From contig NZ_FNGA01000003.1 of the NCBI RefSeq assembly GCF_900101105.1, forward strand, positions 644,566-708,565: a DNA stretch of 64,000 nt, in the 5' to 3' direction. Position 1 is the first letter of the stretch, and each line of letters starts with the position of its first letter. Positions 9,618 to 19,360 of this stretch are shown here, piece after piece. This DNA is from Maridesulfovibrio ferrireducens. Its GTDB lineage: Bacteria; Desulfobacterota; Desulfovibrionia; Desulfovibrionales; Desulfovibrionaceae. A program made the translations under genes and the position numbers. The notes under the pieces are model-generated. The model worked only from the letters and a program-made list of their open reading frames with translations, searched no databases and was not told the origin of the DNA.

Positions 9618-10261
9618 AAGCCGTTTCCAAGATTGTACATTGCAGCCTCAATTTTGGAAGCTTCAGATTCCAGTATTTCCGGACTGAGTTTTTGATCAGT
9701 AACCTTGAAAGGCTTATCCATGAATACCTTGCAACGGCTGAAAGGCTTTGCCACCTCAAAATGATCCCAGGATTTTTTAAAAACCATAGGATTTTCAACA
9801 TATCCGCGCATAGGAATAATAAGGGAGTCTGTTTTTTGCGCAATGGCTAAAATACCCTGCTTAACTTTATGACGCGGACCTTTAGGGCCATCGACGGTAA
9901 TTATGCCTATACAACCTTCCCTTTTCATCAGGCGGGTCATACCGAGCATTGCTTTAACCCCTCCACGTGTTGAGGAACCTCTTGCAACTTTAAACCCTAA
10001 GCGTTCCAAAGTCTCAGTAATGATTTGACCGTCACGACTATCACTAGCCATGGTAACGTATGGAAAACCCTTAGTCATTCCATAGGATGTCAATGCGAAT
10101 AGCTCATTATGCCATAAAGCAAGCATGACAGGCTCTTTGCGATCCATAATCTCAATGAGATTTTCAAGACCTTCAACTTCAAAGCGAAGAGTTTTAGTCA
10201 GAGCCTTATAAAAAAACGCCATAGGCGCGGCAACTAAAGAGGGTTTAACTTTTATCTTCAT
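9614..10261 (-). CDS. DUF374 lysophospholipid acyltransferase-like protein, copy A
   Basis: The 215-residue protein belongs to the DUF374 branch of the LPLAT acyltransferases. It has the acceptor segment LALWHNELFALTSYG (His of the HX4D-like motif) near residue 50, then ASDSRDGQIIT, GSSTRGGVKAM and TVDGPKGPRHKVKQG, the family's conserved blocks. It probably acylates a lipid A or phospholipid precursor at the inner membrane. It has the same length as the neighbouring copy B, and well over half the residues are identical by eye, so the pair is a tandem duplication. A 150-base gap separates them. Confidence 0.85.
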   Translation of the reverse strand: MKIKVKPSLVAAPMAFFYKALTKTLRFEVEGLENLIEIMDRKEPVMLALWHNELFALTSYGMTKGFPYVTMASDSRDGQIITETLERLGFKVARGSSTRGGVKAMLGMTRLMKREGCIGIITVDGPKGPRHKVKQGILAIAQKTDSLIIPMRGYVENPMVFKKSWDHFEVAKPFSRCKVFMDKPFKVTDQKLSPEILESEASKIEAAMYNLGNGF

Positions 10262-10412
10262 AGCAACTACTCAAGTATCTTGAAACTGAATGTTATGAAT
10301 CCTAATATTCAACGGATAAAAAACACGGCAATAGTCTATAATTTACTTTGAACCACGGTAACCGATACGTACAAAAAAATAAAGTATGCTCACGACAAAA
10401 TCAAGGTTGTGA

Positions 10413-11060
10413 TTAAAATCCACTACCTAGGTTTTTCATTTCATCTTCTATTTTATCAGCTTCCAGTTTTAGTTGTTCAGAGCTGAGTTTTTGATCGGTA
10501 ATCTGAAACGGGGTTCCCATAAAAATTTTGCAACGGTCAAATGGTCTTGGAAGTTCAAATTTATCCCATGCTTTTTCAAAAACGATCGGGTTTTTGAGAT
10601 ATCCTCTCATGGGAATAATAAGAGAACCGGTTCGTTGAGCAATCGCCATAATCCCCGGCTTAACCTTATGCCGGGGCCCTTTCGGACCATCCATGGTAAT
10701 GATTCCTACGCGCCCTTTTCTCTTCATTACACGAGTCATGCCGAGCAATGCTTTTAGCCCGCCTTTTGAAGAAGAACCGCGTACAACCTCATAACCTATG
10801 CGTTCCAAAATATCGGTAATAATCTGACCATCATTACTATCGCTGGCTATGGTCACATAAGGAAGATCTTTTACAATGCCATATGCGGACAAAGCTAGAA
10901 GCTCATTGTGCCATACAGCCATAATGATTGTTTTTTTACTGTCTAAAGCTTTAGTTACATTTTCAAGACCTTCAACTTCAAAGCGAAGAGATTTTGCCAT
11001 CAGCTTGTAACAAAATGCCAATGGAGCGGCAATAAGCGCCGGATTAACTTTTATTTTCAT
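10413..11060 (-). CDS. DUF374 lysophospholipid acyltransferase-like protein, copy B
   Basis: This paralog of copy A is also 215 residues and keeps the same blocks: MAVWHNELLALSAYG, ASDSNDGQIIT, GSSSKGGLKAL and TMDGPKGPRHKVKPG. It begins eight bases after the msbA stop with an AGAAGG ribosome site, so it is co-transcribed with the lipid A flippase and probably acts on the same lipid. The two copies differ mainly near residues 35-50 and at the C-terminus, which could reflect different acyl donors. That is inference. Confidence 0.86.
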   Translation of the reverse strand: MKIKVNPALIAAPLAFCYKLMAKSLRFEVEGLENVTKALDSKKTIIMAVWHNELLALSAYGIVKDLPYVTIASDSNDGQIITDILERIGYEVVRGSSSKGGLKALLGMTRVMKRKGRVGIITMDGPKGPRHKVKPGIMAIAQRTGSLIIPMRGYLKNPIVFEKAWDKFELPRPFDRCKIFMGTPFQITDQKLSSEQLKLEADKIEDEMKNLGSGF

Positions 11061-11068
11061 TGAGCCTT

Positions 11069-12829
11069 CTAAGCATCCTGGAACTGCATGTTATATAGTT
11101 TGATGTATAAAGGACAATTTTGGAGCAGTTCTTTATGACTGCCTTTTGCGACAATATTACCCTTTTCCATAACAACTATAACATCAGCTGTAAGGATGGT
11201 AGAGAGCCTGTGAGCAATTACAATACTGGTTCTATCTTTCATCAAGTTTTCAAGAGCCATCTGAACTACCCGCTCTGATTCTGTATCAAGGGCGCTTGTA
11301 GCTTCATCAAGTATAAGCAAAGGAGGATTTTTAAGCAATGCGCGAGCAATCGTGAGTCTTTGCTTTTGACCACCTGAAAGCCTTACTCCTCGTTCGCCGA
11401 CAATTGTATCATATCCTTCCGGCAGTCCTTCAATGAAATCATGGGCGAATGCTGTTTCGGCAGCCTTTTTAACGTCTTCAAAAGGTGCATCCTGATGAAC
11501 ATAGGCAATGTTCTCACGAACAGTAGCATTGAAAAGGAAAGTTTCCTGAGAGACCATACCCAGATTCAAACGCAATGATTTAAGTGAATAATCCTGAACC
11601 GGATTTCCATTAATTTTAAGACTGCCCTTCTCAGGATCATAAAAACGAGGAATAAGATTAACAAGAGTTGTCTTTCCTGATCCGCTTGGTCCCACAATGG
11701 CAATTTTCTGTCCGGCCTTAACTTTTAAATTAATATTGTTAAGGACAGGTTCGTTGGAAGATGTATAGCTGAAGGAAAGATCTTTTATATGAAGTTCTTT
11801 AAAAGGAAGGTCAAATTCCTTTGTTCCTCCTTTCTCTACATTAATAATAGGAGAATCTAATATTTCAAAAACTCTTTCAGCGCCGGCAAAAGCTCTTTGA
11901 ATTGTTAAATTTGCACTGTTAATTTTTTTGATTGGTTCATAAAGCATGATCAGTGCCGCAATAAATGAGAAAAAAGTACCCGGAGTTGACCGTCCATCAA
12001 TAACCTGCGCGCCTCCATACCATAAAACAAGACCGATTCCGAGCGCTCCGACAATTTCCATTATTCGAGAAGAAAGCTCACTGTGCAGAACCTGATTAAT
12101 CGCGATTTTAACTAATCTATGATTTTCAAGATCAAATTTTTCAGATTCAAGTTTTTCATTAGCAAAAATTTTAATAACCTTAACACCGCTAAAAACTTCC
12201 TGAAGACGAGCATTGATATCTGAAATTTTCACCTGATTTTTACGGCCGAGCTTGCGCAGTTTTCTGCCGAAGTAGAAAAAAGGAAAAATAGCCAGAGGAA
12301 GAACCAGCACCGCCCAAAAGGCCAGATAAGCGTCACGATAAAAAACCAATGCGATAAGACCGATAATCGTGATCACTTCGCGAATCATCATAATAAAAGA
12401 CGGTAAGCTTTGCCTTATTTCCATGACATCATTAAGTATTCTGGACATAAGCATGCCCACCTGACTCTCTTCAAAAAAGTTCATGGGTAAACATACTATT
12501 TTTTGAAAAAGATCATTTCGAAGATTTTCCAGAACAAGTAATCCGGTGGTATTCATCAGATAGGACTGGAAAAATCTAAAAAATCCCTTAACGAGCATAA
12601 CTACGACAAAAGCGATAGGGATTAAAAACAGAGCTTCGCGGTCTTTATTAATAAAAATATCATCCATAGCCGGCTGAATAAGATAAGCCGTAGCCGCTGT
12701 AGCTGCTGCAACAAATCCCATAGATATAAATGCTATGAAAATTCTGAATTTGTACTGTTTAAAATAAGATAAACACCTTTTAACAAGGTGTTTATTGTTC
12801 AAGTAATTATATTTATCGCCTTTGGGCAA
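11069..12829 (-). CDS. msbA: Lipid A export ABC transporter MsbA
   Basis: This 586-residue fused half-transporter flips lipid A-core across the inner membrane. The transmembrane domain covers about residues 20-320. The ATPase domain has Walker A (GPSGSGKTT), signature (LSGGQKQR), Walker B (LLILDEATS) and the H-loop (IVIAHRLST). The start is TTG at 12829, supported by an AAGGAGAT ribosome site six bases upstream. Placement directly before two DUF374 acyltransferase genes supports a lipopolysaccharide role. Confidence 0.9.
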   Translation of the reverse strand: MPKGDKYNYLNNKHLVKRCLSYFKQYKFRIFIAFISMGFVAAATAATAYLIQPAMDDIFINKDREALFLIPIAFVVVMLVKGFFRFFQSYLMNTTGLLVLENLRNDLFQKIVCLPMNFFEESQVGMLMSRILNDVMEIRQSLPSFIMMIREVITIIGLIALVFYRDAYLAFWAVLVLPLAIFPFFYFGRKLRKLGRKNQVKISDINARLQEVFSGVKVIKIFANEKLESEKFDLENHRLVKIAINQVLHSELSSRIMEIVGALGIGLVLWYGGAQVIDGRSTPGTFFSFIAALIMLYEPIKKINSANLTIQRAFAGAERVFEILDSPIINVEKGGTKEFDLPFKELHIKDLSFSYTSSNEPVLNNINLKVKAGQKIAIVGPSGSGKTTLVNLIPRFYDPEKGSLKINGNPVQDYSLKSLRLNLGMVSQETFLFNATVRENIAYVHQDAPFEDVKKAAETAFAHDFIEGLPEGYDTIVGERGVRLSGGQKQRLTIARALLKNPPLLILDEATSALDTESERVVQMALENLMKDRTSIVIAHRLSTILTADVIVVMEKGNIVAKGSHKELLQNCPLYIKLYNMQFQDA

Positions 12830-13017
12830 AGTAATCTCCTTTATTTGGGCTTAAAGCCGAATGCGATATTCTCCATACTTCTCATTTGAATCAATCGCAA
12901 GCACCGATTATCATGTAATAGATATAACCGATATATCAAGACTTAATGGATAGTATTATTCGATTTGACCACTTGCGCCCCCTGTGATTGAACATAGTTT
13001 CAGGAGGATAGTAAGCT

Positions 13018-13644
13018 ATGTCAGTAAAAATAGAATGTCAGGGGTTACCCTGCCCTCAGCCAGTTATTAAATGTAAAAACGCCATTGAAGCTGATAATCC
13101 GGAAGAAATTATTATTCTTGTCGATAATGAAGCCGCGATGGAAAATGTATCCAGATTTATGACAACAAGAGGATACGAAGTCCATACAGAAAAAAATGAT
13201 TCATTAATTTCCATTACAGGTAAAAAATCTTCGGAAAACAATATTCCTACAGCTGCAACTTGTGAGACCTGCGTAATAATGAGCGATGATGAATTGGCGC
13301 AAATAGGCAGTAAGACACTGATTTTCCTTAATAGTGATTACTTAGGTCACGGAGACGATGAACTGGGCGCTAAGCTGATGTTTAACTTTGTCGCAACGCT
13401 TTCAGAGCTTGGTGATTCATTGTGGCGCATCATTCTGGTTAACGGCGCGGTCAAGCTTGCTACAGCCGGACACACCTGTCTGGAGACACTGCAAGCATTG
13501 GAAACATCAGGAGTTTCAATCCTTGTATGCGGAACTTGTCTGGATCATTTCAACCTGCTTGATAAAAGAGCTGTCGGTGAAACAACCAATATGCTTGATG
13601 TGGTCACAAGTCTGCAACTTGCCAGCAAAGTCATTAAAGCTTAA
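13018..13644 (+). CDS. yedF: YedF-like sulfurtransferase (TusA + DsrE domains)
   Basis: The N-terminal 75 residues are a TusA-like domain with the CPxP-type motif in GLPCPQPVIKC. The C-terminal part is DsrE-like (IFLNSDYLGHGDDELGAKLM...), including CGTCLDHF. This fusion is annotated as the selenium-metabolism protein YedF in sulfate reducers and clostridia, and it probably relays sulfur or selenium. At 208 residues it is complete. An AGGAGGA ribosome site precedes the ATG by nine bases. It is followed 79 bases later by a pseudouridine synthase gene. Confidence 0.85.
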   Translation: MSVKIECQGLPCPQPVIKCKNAIEADNPEEIIILVDNEAAMENVSRFMTTRGYEVHTEKNDSLISITGKKSSENNIPTAATCETCVIMSDDELAQIGSKTLIFLNSDYLGHGDDELGAKLMFNFVATLSELGDSLWRIILVNGAVKLATAGHTCLETLQALETSGVSILVCGTCLDHFNLLDKRAVGETTNMLDVVTSLQLASKVIKA

Positions 13645-13723
13645 ACAGAAGTCTGGTTGCTGTCAGGAATGTTTCTGACGCTGCAACTATAAAGATAAAC
13701 GATCTTTCTGTTTAAAGGACAAT

Positions 13724-14485
13724 ATGGCTGACAGCACAAAAAATCCCGAAACAATCAGGCTTAATAAATTTATAGCTTCTGCCGGAATAACATCAAGACG
13801 CGGCGCAGATGAGCTGATTAATCAAGGAAAAGTAAAGATAAACGGCGAACGTGTTGATTCTCCAGGTGTTCAGGTTGATCCTGAAAATGATCTGGTGGAA
13901 GTTAACGGAAAGCCCGTAAAACATGACTCACAGGCTGAGAATGTTTATATTTTATTAAACAAACCGATCGAAACTGTAACAACAGCTAAAGATCCGCAAA
14001 AGCGCAAAACCGTGCTTGATCTTCTGCCGTTAAATTTTAGGCAGAAACGAGTTTTTCCTGTGGGCAGATTGGACTTCTATTCAGAAGGACTGCTGATTCT
14101 GACCACGGACGGAGAACTCTGCAACCGGTTGACTCATCCGAAATGGCATTTACCCAAAGTATATGAAGTTATAGTGCGCGGCCCTGTTTCGCCTAAAAAT
14201 ATAGCAATCATGGAAACCGGAATGTGTTTATGTGAAGGTGACAGGCTCGCACCGGTGAAAGTGAAAATACTAAGCGAAGGTAAAGATACGACCAAGATTG
14301 AGATGATTCTTAATCAAGGTGTAAACCGTCAGATAAGACGGATGTTCAGAGATTTCGACACGACTATTTTGAAGATTAAAAGATCAAGACAAGGAAAAGT
14401 AGAACTTGGAGATCTGCCTGCTGGAAAATGGCGGGAGCTAACCTCGGATGAGGTTAAGTCTTTAAAGAAAGACGTAGGACTGTAA
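13724..14485 (+). CDS. Pseudouridine synthase, RsuA/RluB family
   Basis: This enzyme converts a uridine of ribosomal RNA to pseudouridine. An S4 RNA-binding domain (RLNKFIASAGITSRRGADEL) spans about residues 11-60. The catalytic aspartate lies in VGRLDFYSEGLLILTTDG near residue 118, and LNQGVNRQIRRM near residue 200 is the other family block. At 253 residues it fits RluB or RsuA; the exact target site cannot be told from sequence. An AAGGA site precedes the ATG, and a strong terminator follows the stop. Confidence 0.9.
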   Translation: MADSTKNPETIRLNKFIASAGITSRRGADELINQGKVKINGERVDSPGVQVDPENDLVEVNGKPVKHDSQAENVYILLNKPIETVTTAKDPQKRKTVLDLLPLNFRQKRVFPVGRLDFYSEGLLILTTDGELCNRLTHPKWHLPKVYEVIVRGPVSPKNIAIMETGMCLCEGDRLAPVKVKILSEGKDTTKIEMILNQGVNRQIRRMFRDFDTTILKIKRSRQGKVELGDLPAGKWRELTSDEVKSLKKDVGL

Positions 14486-14490
14486 ACGAG

Positions 14491-14530
14491 AAAAGGGAGT
14501 GCTGATTTAAATCTGCACTCCCTTTTTTTT
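14491..14530 (+). terminator. Rho-independent terminator after the pseudouridine synthase gene
   Basis: A 12-bp stem (14491-14502 with 14515-14526) has a 12-base AT-rich loop and runs into eight or more T residues. The A-tract on the left allows weaker use by the convergent lolA gene. Confidence 0.88.
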
Positions 14531-14544
14531 AGAATATATTTCTA

Positions 14545-15186
14545 TTAATTTTTAGTATTATCTTCCACATCCACACCTTTAGGTGGAGTAAATTCGTAAA
14601 GTGAATCAGCTACTGCTGGATCAATCTCAATGTTTCTCAACAGCACTTCATTTCCGTTTCCGTAAAAGTCCACAACTAGAATCTTTGTAAGCATTTTTTT
14701 ATCAGGATCAACCCACACATAAGCTAGGACCAGCCCTGTTTCAGGTTCAAAAGGCATAAGCTTAAGTTTGATCAGCCCCTCTTCTTCCCCTTGATTTTCT
14801 ACTATAAAATCTTCTTCCAGCTTAGCTTTACCGGAAATAAACTTAATCATAGTTTTTGAATTAAAGAGCTGCTTGGTGCGATATTTAAGAGCAAGTTTCT
14901 CATCCGGGAAATAATCCCACACAATAGACTCACCAACTATCAGCAATTCTTTTTCGGGCGTAATTGATTCCCAGTGCAACAGAGAGGGTTGTTTAAAAGT
15001 GATTTTACCGGACCGGACTTCACTCTCTTTACTCGCGGCATTAGTCAAAGTCTGACTGAAATCAGCTTTAAAAGTTTTAATGGAATCATATGTTTTTTGT
15101 ATTTCAGTGGTCAGCTCATCTGCCGAAGCAATTGAACCGATTGATAATAAAACTGTAAGTATAAGTATGCAGAACCTAAAATTCAT
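14545..15186 (-). CDS. lolA: Outer-membrane lipoprotein carrier protein LolA
   Basis: LolA shuttles lipoproteins through the periplasm to the outer membrane. The 213-residue product has a signal peptide (MNFRFCILILTVLLSIG, cleaved after ASA) and the LolA fold blocks: SIKTFKADFSQT, SGKITFKQPSLLHWESITP and the WDYFPDEK strand. The ATG at 15186 has a GAGGA site at good distance. An ATG four codons earlier would use its own codons as ribosome site and is less likely. No lolB gene is visible nearby. Confidence 0.88.
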   Translation of the reverse strand: MNFRFCILILTVLLSIGSIASADELTTEIQKTYDSIKTFKADFSQTLTNAASKESEVRSGKITFKQPSLLHWESITPEKELLIVGESIVWDYFPDEKLALKYRTKQLFNSKTMIKFISGKAKLEEDFIVENQGEEEGLIKLKLMPFEPETGLVLAYVWVDPDKKMLTKILVVDFYGNGNEVLLRNIEIDPAVADSLYEFTPPKGVDVEDNTKN

Positions 15187-15251
15187 TGCGTTCCTCATGG
15201 ATCAATTTTAATGTTAATTTACACATTAAATATAACCCCGTTAGGTGAATT

Positions 15252-15722
15252 ATGAAAGAACAACCTGTCGCAGCAATTTCCCGCCGTAAAATCGAAGCTG
15301 AACTTTATGGACAGCTTTACGAAACAATATCAAATAAATCAGGCAAAGAAAAAGCACTGGAAATAATAAGAGAAAACCTTAAGACATCCGCATTTCAGGC
15401 TGGACAAAATTTTGCAAAAACGGCCGAAAACGAACCTAATCTTAAACACTTTTCATCTATCGTTGAAGTTTGGAAAACGGGTGATGCCATTAAGGTTGCA
15501 GAGATGTCTATAGAAGACAACCTGCTCAAAATTGACGTCATTCGCTGCAATTATCAGCAAGCCTACTATGATATGGGGTTACCGGATGAACTTTGCAAAC
15601 TGTTGTCCTGTTCCCGCGACGAACCATTCGCCAAAGGTTACAGCAAAAATCTGCGTATGGTTCGCGAAACGACTCTGGCTGAAGGAGGAAAATGCTGTCC
15701 GTTCAGATTTTATTGGGATTAA
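15252..15722 (+). CDS. L-2-amino-thiazoline-4-carboxylic acid hydrolase-family protein
   Basis: The 156-residue cytosolic protein resembles the ATC hydrolase family (PF14196). The conserved C-terminal half is visible as CNYQQAYYDMGLPDEL, LLSCSRDEPFAKGY and RETTLAEGGKCCPFRFYW, with the cysteine, CxRD and C-x-F-R-W/Y positions typical of the family. Only some members hydrolyse thiazoline carboxylate, so the substrate here is unknown. The gene is divergent from lolA, and its stop overlaps the stop of convergent ftsK by four bases. Confidence 0.75.
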   Translation: MKEQPVAAISRRKIEAELYGQLYETISNKSGKEKALEIIRENLKTSAFQAGQNFAKTAENEPNLKHFSSIVEVWKTGDAIKVAEMSIEDNLLKIDVIRCNYQQAYYDMGLPDELCKLLSCSRDEPFAKGYSKNLRMVRETTLAEGGKCCPFRFYWD

Positions 15723-17926
15723 TCTTTCGTAACGAGAATTATACGAGGCTTACTGCCATCTTGAGGCCCGAGAATCCCGTCCTGTTCCATTTGTTCTATA
15801 AATCTAGCCGCACGGTTGAAACCGATACGGAAACGTCTCTGTAATAGAGATATGGACGCCTTACCCTGTGTAAGAACAAATTCAACAGCTTCGCCATATA
15901 TCGGATCATCAGACTCTCCGGGCATACGTCCCTGAGTGGAGCCGGACGAAGTCTCTTTCCAGTCGGTAAAATCAAGCTCAAAGTCTTGCGGATATTTCTT
16001 TTTCCAGAAATCGACAACCAATTTTATTTCATCATCTTCAACTAAAGCACCGTGTAATCTGCGAAGTTGTGCTCCACTCGGTTTAAACAGCATATCCCCT
16101 CTACCAAGCAACTTTTCTGCACCGCCCATATCCAAAATAGTGCGGGAGTCATGTTTTGAGGTAACCTGAAAGGAAATTCGTGTTGGAAAGTTTGCTTTAA
16201 TCAAGCCGGTGACGACATCTACAGAAGGTCGCTGTGTGGCAAGAATAATATGAATTCCGGAAGCACGCGCCAACTGAGCAAGCCGCACAATACTGATTTC
16301 AACGTCTTTTCCGGCTGTCAGCATAAGGTCAGCAAGTTCATCAACAACAATAACTAAATAAGGCATATGTTCAAGATCGGCCAAATCTTCCGGCATTTCG
16401 CCTTCCATCTTGATCAGCTTCTCATTGTAGCTGGCAATATTTCTTACCCCGAGGCGAGCCATCTTCTGATAACGCTGGTCCATTTCATGAACAGCCCATT
16501 CAAGCGCACTTTTTGCCAAAGCCATATCAGTTACAACAGGATGAACAAGATGCGGAAGACTTGCATAAACAGCAAGTTCAATTCTTTTGGGATCTATAAG
16601 CAGAAGTTTTACTTCATCAGGTCCGGCACGATAAAGCAGACTCATGAGAAGTCCGTTTAAACAGACACTTTTCCCGGCTCCGGTCGCTCCGGCTACAAGT
16701 AAATGCGGCATCTTTATAAGATCCGCGACAACAGGTTCACCCTGAATATCTTTACCCAGCGCCATTGTCAGAGGTGATTTGGCATTCTTAAAACAGTCTG
16801 CTTCAAAAATTTCACGCAGATAAACAACCTGTCGCTGATCGTTAGGAATTTCTACCCCTACTGAATTCTTGCCGGGAATCGGAGCTTCAATTCTGACGGA
16901 AATTGCTTTCAGAGCAAGGGCAATATCATCAGTCAGTCCTGCTATTTTACTGACTTTTACACCGGGAGCAGGACGAAATTCAAACATTGTAACAACTGGA
17001 CCGGGAATAACATTCTTTATTTCGCCATCAATATTAAAATCTTTAAGACAAACTGCGAGACTTTCAGTTTTATTCTCTAATACTTTCGGATCAACCTTAA
17101 TACCGGTAACTTTAGGCTCCACCAGCATATCAAGAGGAGGAAAAGGAGCGGTTGTATCTATCTTTTGCGGCTTAGGTTTAACTTTTTTCTTAGGGATAGC
17201 CTCTTTAAATGGCTTTAAAACAACTTCAGAATCACTTTCCTGTTCTTCAATTTTCTTTTTAGGTTCGAAATTTTTAGAAGCTGTATCAGTCTTTACAGCG
17301 ATCTCTTTTTTTTCTGCTTTTTTGCGATCTCGTTCAGTTTTTACTCTTTTAGCTCTACGGTCATAGCGTTCTTTATTTTTGAGACCGAAATCAATAAGTA
17401 TAGTTCTGATTCTCTTGCAGATGGAAGCCCAGCTCAAATTAAGAGTCAGCTGAATTCCGGCAAGAGTTGTGAACATCCAGAAAAGGAAAGCTCCGACAGG
17501 CTTAAGATAACGGAATGACCACTTTGAAAGCAGCGCACCGATAAACCCGCCTTCGTGAATCGGCAGATTTTTTTGATATTCAGTCAACCAAGGATGAGAC
17601 GACCATGAGAGAAGACAGACATAGAGCAATACTAAGCCAGCCCATCTCCACCAAGGCTGCTTTAAAGCTACGAGAAAAGATGCAAGACCTAAATACAGGC
17701 AATAAAAAGGTATCAACCAAGCACCGATTCCGACCATATCTATCATTAAACCTGCGGCATATGATCCGGCTGGCCCTATTAAATTCTTTATTTTCCAGTT
17801 CGAACTTACAGCTTGATTAAGAGTAGGATCGCCCGGATGGAACGAGTACATGCTTATAAAAAGAAAGGCGGCTAAAAAAATCCAGAACAAGCCGGAAATT
17901 TCTTTTGCGAATTTTTCGCTGGGCAG
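15719..17926 (-). CDS. ftsK: DNA translocase FtsK/SpoIIIE
   Basis: FtsK is a septal, membrane-anchored motor that pumps chromosome ends at division. About four N-terminal transmembrane helices are followed by a charged linker, the RecA-like motor with Walker A (GATGAGKS) and Walker B (LVIVVDELADL), and a C-terminal winged-helix gamma domain. The usual start call is TTG 17890, which has no ribosome site. A GGAGGA site at 17934-17939 sits seven bases before an in-frame CTG at 17926. The added residues (PSEKFAKEISG) resemble the usual FtsK N-terminus, so I place the start there with some doubt. The product is about 735 residues. Confidence 0.88.
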   Translation of the reverse strand: MPSEKFAKEISGLFWIFLAAFLFISMYSFHPGDPTLNQAVSSNWKIKNLIGPAGSYAAGLMIDMVGIGAWLIPFYCLYLGLASFLVALKQPWWRWAGLVLLYVCLLSWSSHPWLTEYQKNLPIHEGGFIGALLSKWSFRYLKPVGAFLFWMFTTLAGIQLTLNLSWASICKRIRTILIDFGLKNKERYDRRAKRVKTERDRKKAEKKEIAVKTDTASKNFEPKKKIEEQESDSEVVLKPFKEAIPKKKVKPKPQKIDTTAPFPPLDMLVEPKVTGIKVDPKVLENKTESLAVCLKDFNIDGEIKNVIPGPVVTMFEFRPAPGVKVSKIAGLTDDIALALKAISVRIEAPIPGKNSVGVEIPNDQRQVVYLREIFEADCFKNAKSPLTMALGKDIQGEPVVADLIKMPHLLVAGATGAGKSVCLNGLLMSLLYRAGPDEVKLLLIDPKRIELAVYASLPHLVHPVVTDMALAKSALEWAVHEMDQRYQKMARLGVRNIASYNEKLIKMEGEMPEDLADLEHMPYLVIVVDELADLMLTAGKDVEISIVRLAQLARASGIHIILATQRPSVDVVTGLIKANFPTRISFQVTSKHDSRTILDMGGAEKLLGRGDMLFKPSGAQLRRLHGALVEDDEIKLVVDFWKKKYPQDFELDFTDWKETSSGSTQGRMPGESDDPIYGEAVEFVLTQGKASISLLQRRFRIGFNRAARFIEQMEQDGILGPQDGSKPRIILVTKD

Positions 17927-18039
17927 TGTCTCATCCTCCGTTTCGCTCCATTTTTATATAAAAGGAGCTGGTTTAAATACTCCGGGCAGAATTAACCACC
18001 CGGAGAAAATACTAATCATTAATACAGCGGAAAAAAGGC

Positions 18040-18600
18040 TTATTTTTCACGGCCTAAATATTCTTTGGAGCGTGTATCTACTTTTACTTTATCATTTTCA
18101 TTAACAAAAAGAGGAACATTGATGACAAGGCCTGTTTCCAGAGTTGCAGGCTTTGAAGCGCCACTGACTCTGTCACCCTGCACACCGGGATCAGTCTGCG
18201 TAACTAACAAAACAACAGAAGCCGGCAATTCCATTCCAATAACTTCTCCATTATAAAGAAGTGCTTTGTTACTTTCGCCTTCTTTAAGAAATCCACCGGT
18301 ATCACCGATGATTTCAGCTGCAACAGTCATCTGTTCATATGATTCGAGATCCATAAGTACAAAAGCGGTTCCATCTTTATAAAGGAACTGCATTTCTTTT
18401 GTTTCCATATCAGGCTTTTCTACTTTTTCTCCAGAGCGAAAAGTTTGATCAACAACTCGTCCTGTAAGCATATTTTTAAGCTTTGTACGAACAAAAGCGC
18501 CACCTTTACCCGGCTTAAAATGCTGAAATTCTACAATGTCATAAGGCTTTTTATCAATTTCAATTTTCAATCCTGGTCTAAAATCTTTAGTAGATATCAT
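18040..18600 (-). CDS. efp: Elongation factor P
   Basis: EF-P enters the ribosomal E site and relieves stalling at polyproline stretches. The 186-residue sequence shows the three beta domains; the domain I loop [17 protein letters not shown] carries the conserved lysine that is modified in many bacteria. A GGAG site precedes the ATG. It lies about 180 bases downstream of aroQ on the same strand and about 110 bases upstream of ftsK, an order that recurs in related genomes. Confidence 0.96.
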   Translation of the reverse strand: MISTKDFRPGLKIEIDKKPYDIVEFQHFKPGKGGAFVRTKLKNMLTGRVVDQTFRSGEKVEKPDMETKEMQFLYKDGTAFVLMDLESYEQMTVAAEIIGDTGGFLKEGESNKALLYNGEVIGMELPASVVLLVTQTDPGVQGDRVSGASKPATLETGLVINVPLFVNENDKVKVDTRSKEYLGREK

Positions 18601-18777
18601 TTTAACTCCGCTAAGTATTAAGTGTACGAGCCTTTAAAGGTACGTCGAAATATTAATCCCGAGCTGTCTGCTACAGCGCTAAGACAGCATGAATCATCAA
18701 TGTATACTAGTTGTTTATATTGATTCTTCACAATAACAGCCGATAAGTTCAATAAACATCCGCTTAAAAAGTTTAAT

Positions 18778-19233
18778 TTAATCGGCTGTCACATGACAAA
18801 ACAATGCCTGAACGGCAAACACATAACTCAGAATTCCAAATCCGGCAATTACTCCAATGCAATGTTTCCCCATGAAACTATGCTGCCTAACGGGATCTTC
18901 TGTTCGTGCCCAGATATTACTGATATGAACTTCAACACATGGGACATCAATCCATGCGAGTGAATCAGCAATGGCAAGGCTAGTGTGTGTATACGCTCCG
19001 GCATTAAAAGCAATTCCATCAATTTTATCTTTTCTGGCTTTTTCAAGTCGGTCAATCAACGCGCCTTCCGAATTAGCCTGAAAAAATTCAAATTTTATTT
19101 GATCAGCATTTTTGCCCATATTTTTTTTTAATAGATCAGGAATATCTTCAATTTTATCAGAACCATATATTTCTGGCTGTCTTTTGCCAACGTGCCCCAG
19201 ATTCGGACCGTTCAGTATTAAAAAGGTGTACAT
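18778..19233 (-). CDS. aroQ: 3-dehydroquinate dehydratase, type II
   Basis: The enzyme converts 3-dehydroquinate to 3-dehydroshikimate in aromatic amino acid synthesis. The 151 residues include LILNGPNLGHVGKRQPEIYG (the lid loop with the catalytic Arg), FNAGAYTHTSLAI and the active-site His in VEVHISNIWAR. The lid loop reads NLGHVGKRQP where most members have NLLG-x-RE-P, with one extra residue, so the loop is somewhat unusual. An AAAGGAG site precedes the ATG. It is divergent from engB. Confidence 0.9.
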   Translation of the reverse strand: MYTFLILNGPNLGHVGKRQPEIYGSDKIEDIPDLLKKNMGKNADQIKFEFFQANSEGALIDRLEKARKDKIDGIAFNAGAYTHTSLAIADSLAWIDVPCVEVHISNIWARTEDPVRQHSFMGKHCIGVIAGFGILSYVFAVQALFCHVTAD

Positions 19234-19360
19234 CTAAACTCCTTTATTTTTTCAAGGTTGACCAAAATGTATTCTTGAAAGATTATCTAACTTGACTCAC
19301 TGAAACAAATGGGTGATCAGTGTTCCTTACTTTAAACATAATATTTAAGGACCATTCCTA

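Noticed and set aside
17980..18005. A 7-bp hairpin between efp and ftsK as a terminator
   Set aside because: The stem is short with a 12-base loop, and no T-run follows on the minus strand.
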